Origin: Actinomycetes bacterium
GTDB taxonomy: Bacteria > Actinomycetota > Actinomycetes > Propionibacteriales > Propionibacteriaceae
Length of the DNA stretch: 64,000 nt
NCBI GenBank assembly: GCA_023392635.1
Contig: JAEVYS010000105.1
Location: 19,966 to 83,965 of the forward strand
Reading direction: 5' to 3'
Below are positions 8,973 through 18,183 of this stretch, piece after piece. The notes under the pieces were generated by a model. That model was not told where the DNA came from and did no database searches. It worked only from the letters and a program-made list of their open reading frames with translations. How positions within the stretch are numbered: the first letter of the stretch is position 1; each line of letters starts with the position of its first letter. The translations under genes were made by a program, and so were the position numbers.

Positions 8973-9021
8973 CGGGGACACCGCCAGCGCGCGCTGGCCC
9001 CGGGGACACCGCCAGCGCGCG
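8973..9021. repeat. two copies of a 21-bp unit at 28-bp spacing
   Basis: CGGGGACACCGCCAGCGCGC followed by G occurs at 8973-8993 and again at 9001-9021 in the gap upstream of the secreted propeller protein. It could be a duplicated operator or a local duplication. Confidence 0.5.
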
Positions 9022-9146
9022 TGGGACCGGCTCCGCAAGGAGTGGTGGAAGAACTGCGAAGACTCGCTGTCGCGGGGATTGCGCAAGGCCGGACTGGGCG
9101 AACTTAATGGGATTAGCCGCGCGGGCGGTGGGCGTCGGGGGGTGGC

Positions 9147-11585
9147 ATGCTGCAGGTGTTCGGTTGGCGGCGTCCGGGCGGCATTCCCGGCGAGCACTTG
9201 GTACCGGTGGCGACCAGCCGACGACATCGAGCCGGGGCTCGCTGCCTCGGCCTGGCGCTGGCCACCGCTCTGATCTGGGGAGCGCCACTCGTGGCCCCTC
9301 GCCCGGGGAGCGCGGCCCCGCTCGGGCACCCCGCACCGGTCCAGCCCCGCGACGGCGGAGCGATGACCGCGGATGCGCTTCCGACCGCGCAGATCGACGA
9401 CGGTGTGGCGTGGACGGTGAAGGTCGTCGGCAGCACGGTGTACGCGGGCGGCACCTTCGCCCACGCCCGGCCGGCCGGGGCCGCTCCGCGTACCAACCTC
9501 GTCCCGCGGCAGAACGTGCTCGCCTTCGATCTGGCGACAGGGGTCCTCACCCCGTTCGCGCCCGCCATCAACGGCACCGTGAGGGCGATTGCTGCGACGC
9601 CGGACGGCTCCGTGCTCTACGTCGGAGGATCATTCACATCCGTGGACGGGACGCCCCGCGACAACCTGGCCGCGTTCAACACCGCGACCGGCGAACTCCT
9701 CGATACCTTCGCCCCCTCGATCACTGGCACTGGCGTGTACGCGATCGCAGCCACCGACACCGCGGTCTACCTCGGGGGCAAGTTCAGCGCGGCCAACGGG
9801 ATCGCGCGTCGCAACCTTGCTGCCTTCACCGCGGGTGGGACGCTCACCAACTGGGCACCGACGGCCGATTGGCAGGTCGAGGCCATGATCGTCAACCCCA
9901 GCGGCAGCAGGGTCATCATTGGGGGGCGGTTCTATGCCGTGAACGGCCGGGTGCGTCGGGGAATGGCCGCGCTGAGTCCCATCGACGGGTCTCTCCGGCC
10001 CTGGGCCGCGAACCGCCGGATCAAGAACGGCTGGAACCGGGCCCCCTACATCAACCGCGCCGGCATCTGGTCCCTGTCTACCGATGGCAACTCGGTGTTC
10101 GGGACCGGGTGGGTGTATGCCAAACGCACCATCGGCAACCTGGAGGGCAGCTTCGCCCTCGACCCCGAGAGCGGGGCGATCAAGTGGATCGAGGACTGCC
10201 ACGGCGATCAGTACGGCACCTATTCCGACAAGACTTACGTGTACGTGGCGGGCCATCCGCACGATTGCGAGTCGGTTGGCGGCTTCCCGCAGAAGAGCGA
10301 CGCACCAACCAACATGCGATATGCGCTCGCGCTCACCGCGGAACGGAAGGGCACCCTGTGGCGTACACCACGCATCGACCGGCGCTACACCAACTGGAAT
10401 GGGTACCCGGCCCCAGCCATCGTCGGCTGGTTCCCCGAGTTCCGTGCCGGAACGGTCACCGGGCAGAGTCAGGCCTTGTGGGCCCTCGCGGGAGCCGGGG
10501 AATACCTGGTCGCCGCAGGTGAGTTCCCGACCGTGAACGGCAGGACGCAGGCCGGATTGGTGCGCTTCGCACGGCCGACGGTTCAACCCCCTCGCCAGGG
10601 CCCGGTCTTCGCCGGGGCCGGCTGGCCCCCCACCCTCCGTTCGCTCGGCAGCGGCACCGTGCGGGTGTCGATTCCTGGCAACGTCGACCTCGACGACCTG
10701 TCCCTGTCCTACACCGTGACCCGGGACGACGCCGACCTCCCGGTGCACGCGACGACGATGGTCACCACCTTCTGGAACCGGTCGATGCTGGGATTCCTGG
10801 ACACGGGCCTCACCCCGGGCGGCCAGTACACCTACCGGGTCACAGCCAGCGACGCGGACGGGAACACCGCAACGAGTGCCCCTGCCGCGATCACCGTTCC
10901 GGGCGACATCGCACCCGCCTACCCCAACCGCGTCCTGGCCGACGGTGCCAGCCTCTACTGGCGCCTGGGCAGCCCCGACGGTGGCAGCGCGGACGTGGTG
11001 GGCTTCAACGACGGAATGAATGGGACCGGAGTGACCGACGCACCCACCGCCGCGCTCGACGCCGGCACGAGCTCCCGATTCGCCAAGTCCGCGGACGCGA
11101 CGGCTGCGGGCACGCTGAGACAACTGAGTCCCGACCAGTTCTCCGCCGAGGTGTGGTTCAGGACCACCACGACACGAGGTGGCCGTCTCATGGGGTTCGG
11201 AATCGATCCGGCCCGCACCTCACGTACCGACGAGCGGCAGGTGTACTTGTCCAGGTCAGGGCGGCTCGCTTTCGGAATCCGGCAGAACAACGCACGCAGG
11301 GTGATCACCACTTCCGGCAGCTACCGCGACGGAGCATGGCACCACGTGGTCGCCACGCTGTCCGCGGCGGGAGCAGCGCTCTATGTCGACGGTGTCCTCG
11401 CCCGGTCCTCCGCCGGGATGTTCAGGGGCGAGGGCTACTACGGCTACTGGCGCCTGGGCGGCAAGGTGGCCCCAAGCTGGCCCGGCAGCGGCGGGACGAG
11501 CTACTTCTCCGGCGATCTCGACGAGTTCGCCGTCTACCCGTCCGCTCTGGACCCGACCGTGATCCAGATGCACCACGCCCGCTGA
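9147..11585 (+). CDS. large secreted protein: beta-propeller, fibronectin-III-like and LamG-like domains
   Basis: The 812-residue product has a basic N-terminus and a hydrophobic signal segment near 30-56. Residues about 75-470 contain repeated blade motifs (VYAGGTF, LYVGGSF, VYLGGKF, VIIGGRF, each followed by a VNG/ANG turn), a delta-60/Kelch-like propeller. A fibronectin-III-like module follows (about 505-585), then a concanavalin A-like/LamG domain (about 595-810) with GAWHHVVATL and ALYVDGVL. The layout suggests cell-surface or secreted carbohydrate or polymer binding. No catalytic site is seen. It stands alone with no operon partner. Confidence 0.8.
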   Translation: MLQVFGWRRPGGIPGEHLVPVATSRRHRAGARCLGLALATALIWGAPLVAPRPGSAAPLGHPAPVQPRDGGAMTADALPTAQIDDGVAWTVKVVGSTVYAGGTFAHARPAGAAPRTNLVPRQNVLAFDLATGVLTPFAPAINGTVRAIAATPDGSVLYVGGSFTSVDGTPRDNLAAFNTATGELLDTFAPSITGTGVYAIAATDTAVYLGGKFSAANGIARRNLAAFTAGGTLTNWAPTADWQVEAMIVNPSGSRVIIGGRFYAVNGRVRRGMAALSPIDGSLRPWAANRRIKNGWNRAPYINRAGIWSLSTDGNSVFGTGWVYAKRTIGNLEGSFALDPESGAIKWIEDCHGDQYGTYSDKTYVYVAGHPHDCESVGGFPQKSDAPTNMRYALALTAERKGTLWRTPRIDRRYTNWNGYPAPAIVGWFPEFRAGTVTGQSQALWALAGAGEYLVAAGEFPTVNGRTQAGLVRFARPTVQPPRQGPVFAGAGWPPTLRSLGSGTVRVSIPGNVDLDDLSLSYTVTRDDADLPVHATTMVTTFWNRSMLGFLDTGLTPGGQYTYRVTASDADGNTATSAPAAITVPGDIAPAYPNRVLADGASLYWRLGSPDGGSADVVGFNDGMNGTGVTDAPTAALDAGTSSRFAKSADATAAGTLRQLSPDQFSAEVWFRTTTTRGGRLMGFGIDPARTSRTDERQVYLSRSGRLAFGIRQNNARRVITTSGSYRDGAWHHVVATLSAAGAALYVDGVLARSSAGMFRGEGYYGYWRLGGKVAPSWPGSGGTSYFSGDLDEFAVYPSALDPTVIQMHHAR

Positions 11586-11787
11586 CCGACCGTCCCCCGA
11601 CGCCGCACCACTCGCCGAGATCGCTTGCTGCCACGCTCACGGCTGACGCGGATCCCGCCCGGACGACATCGACACGGCACAGTTCTTCCTGTTCGTGGGG
11701 CAAGCGGTCTTCGCGAGTATATTCCCTTGTCGTATGTGCCTGGGGGTGGGTGCGGAGCAGTCATGCATTCCGGGCCGGGCACGGCAC

Positions 11788-12126
11788 TCAGGCTTCCTTC
11801 GTCAGGCGCAGCCGTTCGAGCAGCGCTGTCGCGGCGGTATGGGCGGCGGTGAGGATGTCCGTGTCGGGAGTGTCGGGAGTGTCGGCGTCTGCGGCGGCCC
11901 AGACCGCCGCGTTGATGCTCAGGATGGACACTCGTGGCAGCAGGACGTCAGAGGGCGTGGGCGATGGAAGAAGCGCCGTGAGAGCCTCCGCCACATGGTT
12001 GAGGTTGGTGCCTATCCGACCCCCGTCGCTGGCGTTCAGCGATCGGGCGAGCCGGTCTTCGGTCAGTTGCTCGATGCGCCCTCGAAGAGACGTCTGCTCG
12101 AGATGAAGGGCACTGCGGCGTGAAGG
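11788..12126 (-). pseudogene. remnant resembling the C-terminal domain of a TetR-family regulator
   Basis: The frame is open over about 112 codons but has no ATG, GTG or TTG start before mid-sequence (a GTG at 11994). The helical text (TSLRGRIEQLTEDRLARSLNA, then INAAVWAAADAD and AAHTAATALLERLRL) looks like the ligand-binding half of a TetR regulator. No helix-turn-helix is present upstream. It contains a TGTCGGGAG triplet microrepeat. It is probably a 5'-deleted gene; the family call is tentative. Confidence 0.35.
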
Positions 12127-12452
12127 TCACCGCGGCATCAGGCCCAAATCGAGGAAGCGCCGACCGTGGCGCTCGGGCCGGCGGCGAAGGCGTCGGGCTC
12201 GGTCTGGTAGGCTGCTCGCCACTTCTGCAGGTGATCCGCAGCTCGAGGGAGGTGGGACGTGCGCAACCGTTGTTGCCTGAGCATGTGCTCGGTCATGTGT
12301 TGTCGCATCTCCTGCCGTAACTGTCGCTGAACGACACTCCTCCTGACTGACAAGCCGGCCCCTGTCCGGGCCGTCGCACCGATCATCTCCCGCTCCCGGC
12401 AGCCGGACTCATCCGTGTCCGCTGCTCGGGAACACATCCTGCGGAGGCTCCC
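12127..12452. promoter_or_regulatory. upstream region of the ergothioneine-type operon
   Basis: This 326-bp noncoding stretch leads into the seven-gene operon. A short inverted repeat GCAAC-N4-GTTGC lies at 12263-12276, a plausible operator. GGAGG at 12440-12444 serves the first gene. No regulator gene is adjacent, apart from the TetR-like remnant. I cannot assign -35/-10 boxes. Confidence 0.35.
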
Positions 12453-14222
12453 ATGTCTCACACGGCCACTGGGCCGGTCAGCCCCCTGCTGCTCGGCCCC
12501 GGCGCGGTGTTCCGTGCCGGCCGCGGCGCCGAACTGCGCGCGCGGAGCTGGCGCGCCGAGGCGCTGCTGCGCATGTTCGAGAACGTGCTCGAGGTGGGCG
12601 AGAACCCTGACGAACTGATCGTCTACGCCGCACTCGGCAAGGCTGCCCGCGACTGGCCGGCGGCGCGCGCGATCGCCGAGACCCTCCTCGAACTGGAGGA
12701 GGACCAGACGCTGCTGCTGCAGTCCGGGGTGCCGGTCGGTGTGTTGAGCACCGGCGCACACGCTCCCCTGGTGCTGTCGGCGGTGAACAACACGGTCGGC
12801 CGCTGGGCGACGCCGGAACGCTTCTACGAGCGAGCCGCCGCGGGAGAGACGATGTGGGGCGGCCTGACCGCCGCCGCGTGGCAGTACATCGGGCGCCAGG
12901 GTGTGCTGCAGGGCACCTACGAGTTGTTCGGGGCGGTGGCCCGGACCCACTTCGCAGCCGGGGCGGGCAGCGAGCGGGATGCGCTGGCGGGGCGGTGGGT
13001 CCTCACCTCCGGGATGGGCGGAATGGGATCGTCGCAACCGATCAGCGCAACCCTGCAGGGACTCAGTTCGCTCACCGTGGAGGTCGACCCGGCGAAGGTG
13101 GCGCGGCTGTCGGCAGCGGGCGCGCTCGACCTGGTCACCGATGACCTCGACCGTGCGCTCACCGCAGTGAATGACGCCCGGCGGGAACGGCGGGTGGTGG
13201 CCGTCGGGCTGATCGGGAACGCCGCCGACGTCTTCCCGCAGGTGGTGGCACGCTGCATCGTCCCGGATATCGTCACCGACCAGACCGCGGCCCACGATGC
13301 GCGCTACGGGTACCTGCCACGCGGCTACGACCTCGAGTCTTGGCGGTCACTGCGCGAACGCCACCCCGAACAGGTCGAGAGGGACGCCCGGTCGTCGATC
13401 GCCGTCCAGGTGGATGCCATGCTCGCGATGGCCGATTCCGGCGCGGTGGTGTTCGAGAACGGCAACAACCTGCGCGTCCAGGCGGCCGAACACCTCGGCG
13501 CCGACGCGGCGCGGGTCTGGCGGATCCCGGGGTTCATGGAGGCCTACCTGCGTCCGCTGTTCGCGCGCGGTATCGGCCCGTTCCGGTGGGTGTGCCTCTC
13601 CGGCTCCGAGGACGACCTGGCGGTCCTGGACCACCTGGCGTCCCGGCTGTTCCCGGCCCGTCCGGAGGTGGCGCGCTGGATCAGCCGGGCGCGTGACGCG
13701 GTTCCCGGCCAGGGGCTGCCGGCACGTTCATGCTGGTTGGGTCATGGCGAACGATCGGCCTTCGCCCTCGCCACCAACGACCTGGTCGCGGACGGGACGC
13801 TGACCGCACCGGTGCTGTTCAGCCGCGACCACCTCGACGCCGCCGCCATGACCCACCCCCGGATCGGTACTGAAGGGATGCGTGACGGCTCTGACGGGGT
13901 GAGCGACTTTCCCCTGCTCGACGGACTGCTGCTCGCCGCCACCGGCGCGGACCTGGTCGCGATCCACTCCGGGGGCGGTGGCTACTCCGGCTGGATGCAG
14001 TCCGCCGGCGTGTCGATCGTCGCCGACGGTGCCACCGCGACCGCCGTCCGGCTTCGGCGAGCCCTCGACGCCGACAGCGGGCTCGGAGTGCTGCGCCACG
14101 CCGCCGCTGGCTATCCCGAGGCCGAACTCAGCATCGCCGCGGGCGGCGAAACCGGGGAGGCACCTTTGACCTGGATACCCCGCCCCGGAGGGCAGGATCC
14201 CGAACCGCAGGAGGAACGATGA
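12453..14222 (+). CDS. urocanase-family hydratase, proposed (S-methyl-)thiourocanate hydratase
   Basis: The whole length follows the urocanase fold: GKAARDWP, LLQSGVPVG, MWGGLTAAAWQYIGRQG, TSGMGGMGSSQP (NAD-binding), DQTAAHDARYGYLP, ENGNNLRVQA, PGFMEAYLRPLF, RGIGPFRWVCLSG, ARSCWLGHGERS, DGSDGVSDFPLLDGLL and HSGGGGYSGW. At 589 residues it is slightly longer than HutU (about 555). It would add water to a urocanate-like substrate using NAD+ as electrophile. Many motif positions differ from true HutU, and its partners are not HutI/HutG, so a thiourocanate or S-methyl-thiourocanate substrate is more likely. Its stop overlaps the next gene as ATGA. Confidence 0.8.
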   Translation: MSHTATGPVSPLLLGPGAVFRAGRGAELRARSWRAEALLRMFENVLEVGENPDELIVYAALGKAARDWPAARAIAETLLELEEDQTLLLQSGVPVGVLSTGAHAPLVLSAVNNTVGRWATPERFYERAAAGETMWGGLTAAAWQYIGRQGVLQGTYELFGAVARTHFAAGAGSERDALAGRWVLTSGMGGMGSSQPISATLQGLSSLTVEVDPAKVARLSAAGALDLVTDDLDRALTAVNDARRERRVVAVGLIGNAADVFPQVVARCIVPDIVTDQTAAHDARYGYLPRGYDLESWRSLRERHPEQVERDARSSIAVQVDAMLAMADSGAVVFENGNNLRVQAAEHLGADAARVWRIPGFMEAYLRPLFARGIGPFRWVCLSGSEDDLAVLDHLASRLFPARPEVARWISRARDAVPGQGLPARSCWLGHGERSAFALATNDLVADGTLTAPVLFSRDHLDAAAMTHPRIGTEGMRDGSDGVSDFPLLDGLLLAATGADLVAIHSGGGGYSGWMQSAGVSIVADGATATAVRLRRALDADSGLGVLRHAAAGYPEAELSIAAGGETGEAPLTWIPRPGGQDPEPQEER

Positions 14223-15337
14223 GAGAACTCACCAGCGAAGACGCGCGCAACGCCGTTCTCGGCGGGGGCGTGCTGGCCTGCGGCGGAGGCGGCTGGAAGC
14301 ACCACGGCGAGCTGATGGGCACGCTCGCCACCAGCCTTGAGCGGCCGCGCCTGGCCTCCGTCGACGAGCTGTCCGACGACACCTGGGTGGCCACGGTGAC
14401 CGCGATCGGGGCTCCCGCTGCGAAGGACTGGGAGATCCGGCCGGTTGACTACGTCCACGCCCTGCAGGAACTGATCCGGGTGGCCGGCGTGCCGATCAGT
14501 GCGGTGATGACCGCGCAGAACGGCTACTCGACCACGTTGAACGGCTGGATCCAGTCCGCCGTGCTCGGCGTCACCGTGCTCGACACCGCCGGCGACGTGC
14601 GGGCCCACCCCACCGGCAAGCTCGGCGGCCTTGGCCTGGGCGAGCGCGACGGCTACGAGTCGCTCCAAGTGGTCAGCGGCGGCAACCGCGCCCTCCACGG
14701 CCACTTCCTCAGCATCAACAAGGGGCACCTGAACACGGTCGACAACGTGCTCAGGGACATCTCCGTGAGAACCGGCGGGTTCATCGCGTCCGCCCGCAAC
14801 CCGGTCGAGCTCGAGTGGGTGCGGGCCAACGGGGCGCACGGCTCCATCTCGCTGGCGCTCGACCTGGGCGCCGACCTGGCCGCTGCGCGTCAACACGGGG
14901 CCGATGCCGCGGTGGACGCGGTGCGTGAGCGCCTCGGCGCTGACGTGATCGACGCCGGCACGCTGCGCATCGAGAAGCGCACCCGGACGCTGGGCGGCTG
15001 GGACCACGGGACCTTCCGCATCGGTGACCACACCGTGCCCTACCTGAACGAGTACATGGCCGTCGACAACGCCGACGGCCGGGTCGCCACCTACCCCGAC
15101 ACCATCGTGATCCTGGACCGGGCCACCGGCGAGGGCCTCGCCGTGAAGGACGCCGGCCGCGGCGGCCAGGACGTCGCCCTCCTCGTCTCCAGGGCCGGAC
15201 GCCTGCCCGTCTCCAGCTCCAGCATCGACCGGGCCGGCCTGGCCGAATGCGAGCAGATCATGGGCATCGACTTCCTCACCCACCTCGACCCGGCCCTGCG
15301 TCCCGGCACCGCCGCCTACGCCGGGAGCCCCCAATGA
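14219..15337 (+). CDS. DUF917 family protein, proposed S-methyl-thiohydantoin desulfurase
   Basis: The 372 residues match DUF917 (hydantoinase-related): an N-terminal GGGVLACGGGG motif, WEIRPVDYVHAL, GGLGLGERDG and a C-terminal domain ending with LDRATGEGLA. As I recall, this Pfam family is now named after S-methyl-thiohydantoin desulfurase, which releases methanethiol from the imidazolone made after S-methyl-thiourocanate hydration. That fits the genes on both sides. AGGAGG lies just upstream and ATGA overlaps at both ends make it the middle of a translationally coupled trio. The substrate is inferred, not shown. Confidence 0.75.
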   Translation: MRELTSEDARNAVLGGGVLACGGGGWKHHGELMGTLATSLERPRLASVDELSDDTWVATVTAIGAPAAKDWEIRPVDYVHALQELIRVAGVPISAVMTAQNGYSTTLNGWIQSAVLGVTVLDTAGDVRAHPTGKLGGLGLGERDGYESLQVVSGGNRALHGHFLSINKGHLNTVDNVLRDISVRTGGFIASARNPVELEWVRANGAHGSISLALDLGADLAAARQHGADAAVDAVRERLGADVIDAGTLRIEKRTRTLGGWDHGTFRIGDHTVPYLNEYMAVDNADGRVATYPDTIVILDRATGEGLAVKDAGRGGQDVALLVSRAGRLPVSSSSIDRAGLAECEQIMGIDFLTHLDPALRPGTAAYAGSPQ

Positions 15338-17064
15338 CATCGCTCGCCTCGCTGCCCTCCCGGTCCGTGCTGGGACCGGCGGTGCCTGCAACGTTGTCCC
15401 CGCTCGACCCGGAGGTGCCCGCGCACCTCGTTTGCCCCACCACCGGCGGCCGGATGAGCCACGACCGCCGGGTCGTCGAGATCGGATCGACCTTGACGCC
15501 CCGGGACGTCGCCGACGTGGCCATCGGGCACGCGGCGGTCGCTGTCGACCAGACCAAAGTGGGCGCCCGCCTATCCGCCGCCCGGCTACTCGTCGAGGAC
15601 GCCCTCCTGGCAGGGGTGCCGACCTACGGGCTGAACCGGGGACTCGGACCGCTGCGCAACGCCGAGATCCCCACCGACCTGATCGGTGACTTCCAGCGGT
15701 TCGTGATCGTCAGCCACGCCGCGGCGATCGGCACGCCCCTGTCCCGGATCGAGGGCCGGGCCGCCCTGCTCACCCGACTCAACACGCTCGCCGCCGGCGC
15801 GTCCGGGGCGTCCACGACGCTGTTCGACGGCCTGCTGGCGCTCCTCACCAACGACGTGATCCCGGTGATTCCGGACCAGGGCTCGGTGGGCGCGGGAGAC
15901 CTGTCCCAGCTCGCCGCGGTCGGCCAGGTCCTACTCGGGCTGGGCCAGGCGTGGCTGCCGGGACGCGATTCGATCGCCCCCGGCGCCGAAGCGCTCGCCG
16001 CCGCCGGCCTCGCGCCGATCCAGCTGGAGGCGAAGGACTCCCTGGCCCTGGTCGGCTCCAACGCCTTGTCGATCGCCACCGCGGCGCTCACCCAGCGCCG
16101 CGCGACCCTCATCGCCGAACGCGCCGATCTCGTCGCCGCCCTCACCATTGAGGCGCTCGGCGCGAACCTGTCACCGTTCGACCCACGCGTGCTCGCCGCC
16201 CGCCCCCATGCCGGCCCGCAGGACAGCGGACGCCGCATCCGCGCCGCCGTCGCCGAAGGAGACCTCGCCCACGGCCGACGGCCCGGCCAGTCGCTGCAGG
16301 ACGCCGTGTCCCTACGCACCGTCCCCCAGGTTCACGGCGCGCTCCTGGACGAACTCGACGAACTCGAGGCCGTCCTGACCGTCGAACTCAACTGCGCACC
16401 CGACAACCCCTTCCTCGACGTCGGCGAGGCGGAGTTCATCCCGAACGGCAACTTCTCCATCACCAACGTCGCGATCCGCTTCGACGCCCTCCGGATCGGA
16501 CTGGCGCACCTGGCGAAGCTCGCCGAACGACGCGTTGCGCTTCTGGTCCGTGAGCTGCGGCAGGGCCTGCCGCTCGTCGACCAGGTACAGGCGGTCACCA
16601 GTGCCACCGGCTATGTCACGCCGGTAATCCTCGCCCAGACCGCCTCCGCCCTCGTCGCGCAGGTCAAGCACGCCGCCGCCCCGATCTCGCTCACCGGCAC
16701 CATCGTCGGCGACGGCGTCGAGGACCATTCCTCCATGGCCTACCCGTCGGTCCGGGTCACCGAGCAGGTGCTCGACCTGGTCGAACAGCTTCTCGCCGTG
16801 GAGGCTCTGCTCGCCTCCAGCGTGCTCTCCGTCCACCAGGACCAGCAGCCTGCCATCCTCGGCCGACAGGTCGAACGCCTCCGCACCGCGATCATCGAAG
16901 TCACCTCCCGCACCCAGGTGACCTCCGAGGTCATCACTTGGGTGGTCGAAGCGCTCCGCCGCGAACGACGAGGCGATGACCTCGCCGAGATGCGTGCTCC
17001 CGCACCGCCGCCGCTCGTCGCCAACCACGACCACGAGGTCGCCCGGCATGACCAGCTCCACTGA
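15334..17064 (+). CDS. aromatic amino-acid lyase family protein without MIO triplet, proposed (S-methyl-)ergothionase
   Basis: The start at 15334 overlaps the previous stop (ATGA) and follows GGGAG; 576 residues. The fold is that of histidine ammonia-lyase: Tyr98 in TYGLNRGLG, EDHSSM with Glu463. The cofactor loop reads GSVGAGDL (183-190) where HutH has GSVGASGDL, so the Ala-Ser-Gly triplet that cyclises to MIO is missing. The HutH NGT motif reads GSN, and the Tyr of QDxYSLR is Val325. Ergothionase, which eliminates trimethylamine from ergothioneine, is a known MIO-free member of this family. Ordinary histidine lyase activity is therefore unlikely. Confidence 0.75.
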   Translation: MTSLASLPSRSVLGPAVPATLSPLDPEVPAHLVCPTTGGRMSHDRRVVEIGSTLTPRDVADVAIGHAAVAVDQTKVGARLSAARLLVEDALLAGVPTYGLNRGLGPLRNAEIPTDLIGDFQRFVIVSHAAAIGTPLSRIEGRAALLTRLNTLAAGASGASTTLFDGLLALLTNDVIPVIPDQGSVGAGDLSQLAAVGQVLLGLGQAWLPGRDSIAPGAEALAAAGLAPIQLEAKDSLALVGSNALSIATAALTQRRATLIAERADLVAALTIEALGANLSPFDPRVLAARPHAGPQDSGRRIRAAVAEGDLAHGRRPGQSLQDAVSLRTVPQVHGALLDELDELEAVLTVELNCAPDNPFLDVGEAEFIPNGNFSITNVAIRFDALRIGLAHLAKLAERRVALLVRELRQGLPLVDQVQAVTSATGYVTPVILAQTASALVAQVKHAAAPISLTGTIVGDGVEDHSSMAYPSVRVTEQVLDLVEQLLAVEALLASSVLSVHQDQQPAILGRQVERLRTAIIEVTSRTQVTSEVITWVVEALRRERRGDDLAEMRAPAPPPLVANHDHEVARHDQLH

Positions 17065-17118
17065 CCGGCATACCGCCTTCCCACCGCACCGTCACTCACC
17101 AGAAGGAACACGAAACAG

Positions 17119-18057
17119 ATGAAGAAGCACCTCGCGATCCTCGTCGCAGCCACGGCGTCACTGGCGCTGACGGCGTGCGGCTCGGGCAACCCGCTGGCCA
17201 GTTCCGCCCCGGCCAGCTCGGCTCCGGCCAGTTCGGCTGCCTCCGGCGGCTCGACCGTGTCGGTCGTCGTCGGTTCCGCCAACTTCCCCGAGAACGAACT
17301 GCTCGCCGACATCTACGCCGGTGCGCTGACCGCGAAGGGGGTGCAGGTCTCGACGAAGCTCAACATCGCCTCCCGCGAGACCTACGTCCCCGCGCTCAAG
17401 AACGGTGAGATCGACCTGATCCCCGAGTACACCGGTGGGTTCTCCAAGTACCTCGACGCGAACGCCGACATCTCCGACGAGGCCAAGGCGCTCGCGTCCC
17501 TGAAGTCGTTGCTTCCGGACAACCTGGTCGCCCTCGATCCGTCGAAGGCCCAGGACAACGACTCGATCACCGTCACCCGGGCCACGGCCGACAAGTACTC
17601 GCTGAAGACGATCGAGGACCTGCAGCCGGTCGCCGGTGAACTGGTGCTGGGCGGCCCGCCGGAGTGGAAGAACCGTGCGCTCGGCGTTCCGGGCCTGAAG
17701 AAGGTCTACAACCTCACCTTCAAGGACTTCAAGGCACTCGACGTGGCCGGCCCGCTCACGGTGCAGGCGCTGAAGAACGGTCAGGTGCAGGCGGCGAACC
17801 TGTTCACCACCGACCCGGCGATCAAGGCCAACGACTTCGTGACGCTCGAGGACACGAAGAGCTTCTTCGGTGCCCAGAACGTGGTGCCCGTGATCAACAA
17901 GGACAAGGCCACCCCCGAGGTGACCGCAGCCCTGAACGCGGTCTCGGCGAAGCTCGACACCGACACGCTGGCCACCCTGGTGACCAAGGTCGTGGTCGAC
18001 AAGGAGGACGCGGCCACCGTCGCGTCCGACTGGCTGAAGTCGGTCAGCCTGGCCTGA
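17119..18057 (+). CDS. lipoprotein binding protein of the OpuBC/ProX/EgtU type
   Basis: A lipobox (LALTACGSG) ends the signal peptide, so the protein is anchored outside the membrane, with an Ala/Ser-rich linker to about residue 45. The rest is a quaternary-amine binding domain: SANFPENELLADIYAGAL, NGEIDLIPEYTG and a late FTTDPAI segment. Relatives bind glycine betaine, choline or, in EgtU, ergothioneine through its trimethylammonium group. It sits 54 bp after the lyase, with its own AAGGA site. No OpuB-type permease or ATPase accompanies it; the next genes are a polar amino-acid transporter. Confidence 0.85.
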   Translation: MKKHLAILVAATASLALTACGSGNPLASSAPASSAPASSAASGGSTVSVVVGSANFPENELLADIYAGALTAKGVQVSTKLNIASRETYVPALKNGEIDLIPEYTGGFSKYLDANADISDEAKALASLKSLLPDNLVALDPSKAQDNDSITVTRATADKYSLKTIEDLQPVAGELVLGGPPEWKNRALGVPGLKKVYNLTFKDFKALDVAGPLTVQALKNGQVQAANLFTTDPAIKANDFVTLEDTKSFFGAQNVVPVINKDKATPEVTAALNAVSAKLDTDTLATLVTKVVVDKEDAATVASDWLKSVSLA

Positions 18058-18183
18058 CCCGCAGAGGTGAGGACCCCCATAGCGGTCCCTGCAGCCCCGG
18101 CGGGTACTCCAAGGAAGACACCACCCGCACCGCGGGCCCTCCCCGATCCAACCAACGTCAAGAGCACAGAAAGCAGACATCCC

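Noticed and set aside
12138..13295. Long minus-strand frame opposite the urocanase gene
   Set aside because: It is the reverse-strand shadow of a well-conserved plus-strand gene and is rich in Arg, His and Gly without a domain.
12453..17064. Ordinary histidine utilisation (hut) operon
   Set aside because: HutI and HutG are absent, DUF917 is inserted, and the lyase lacks the MIO triplet and other HutH residues, so plain histidine degradation is unlikely.
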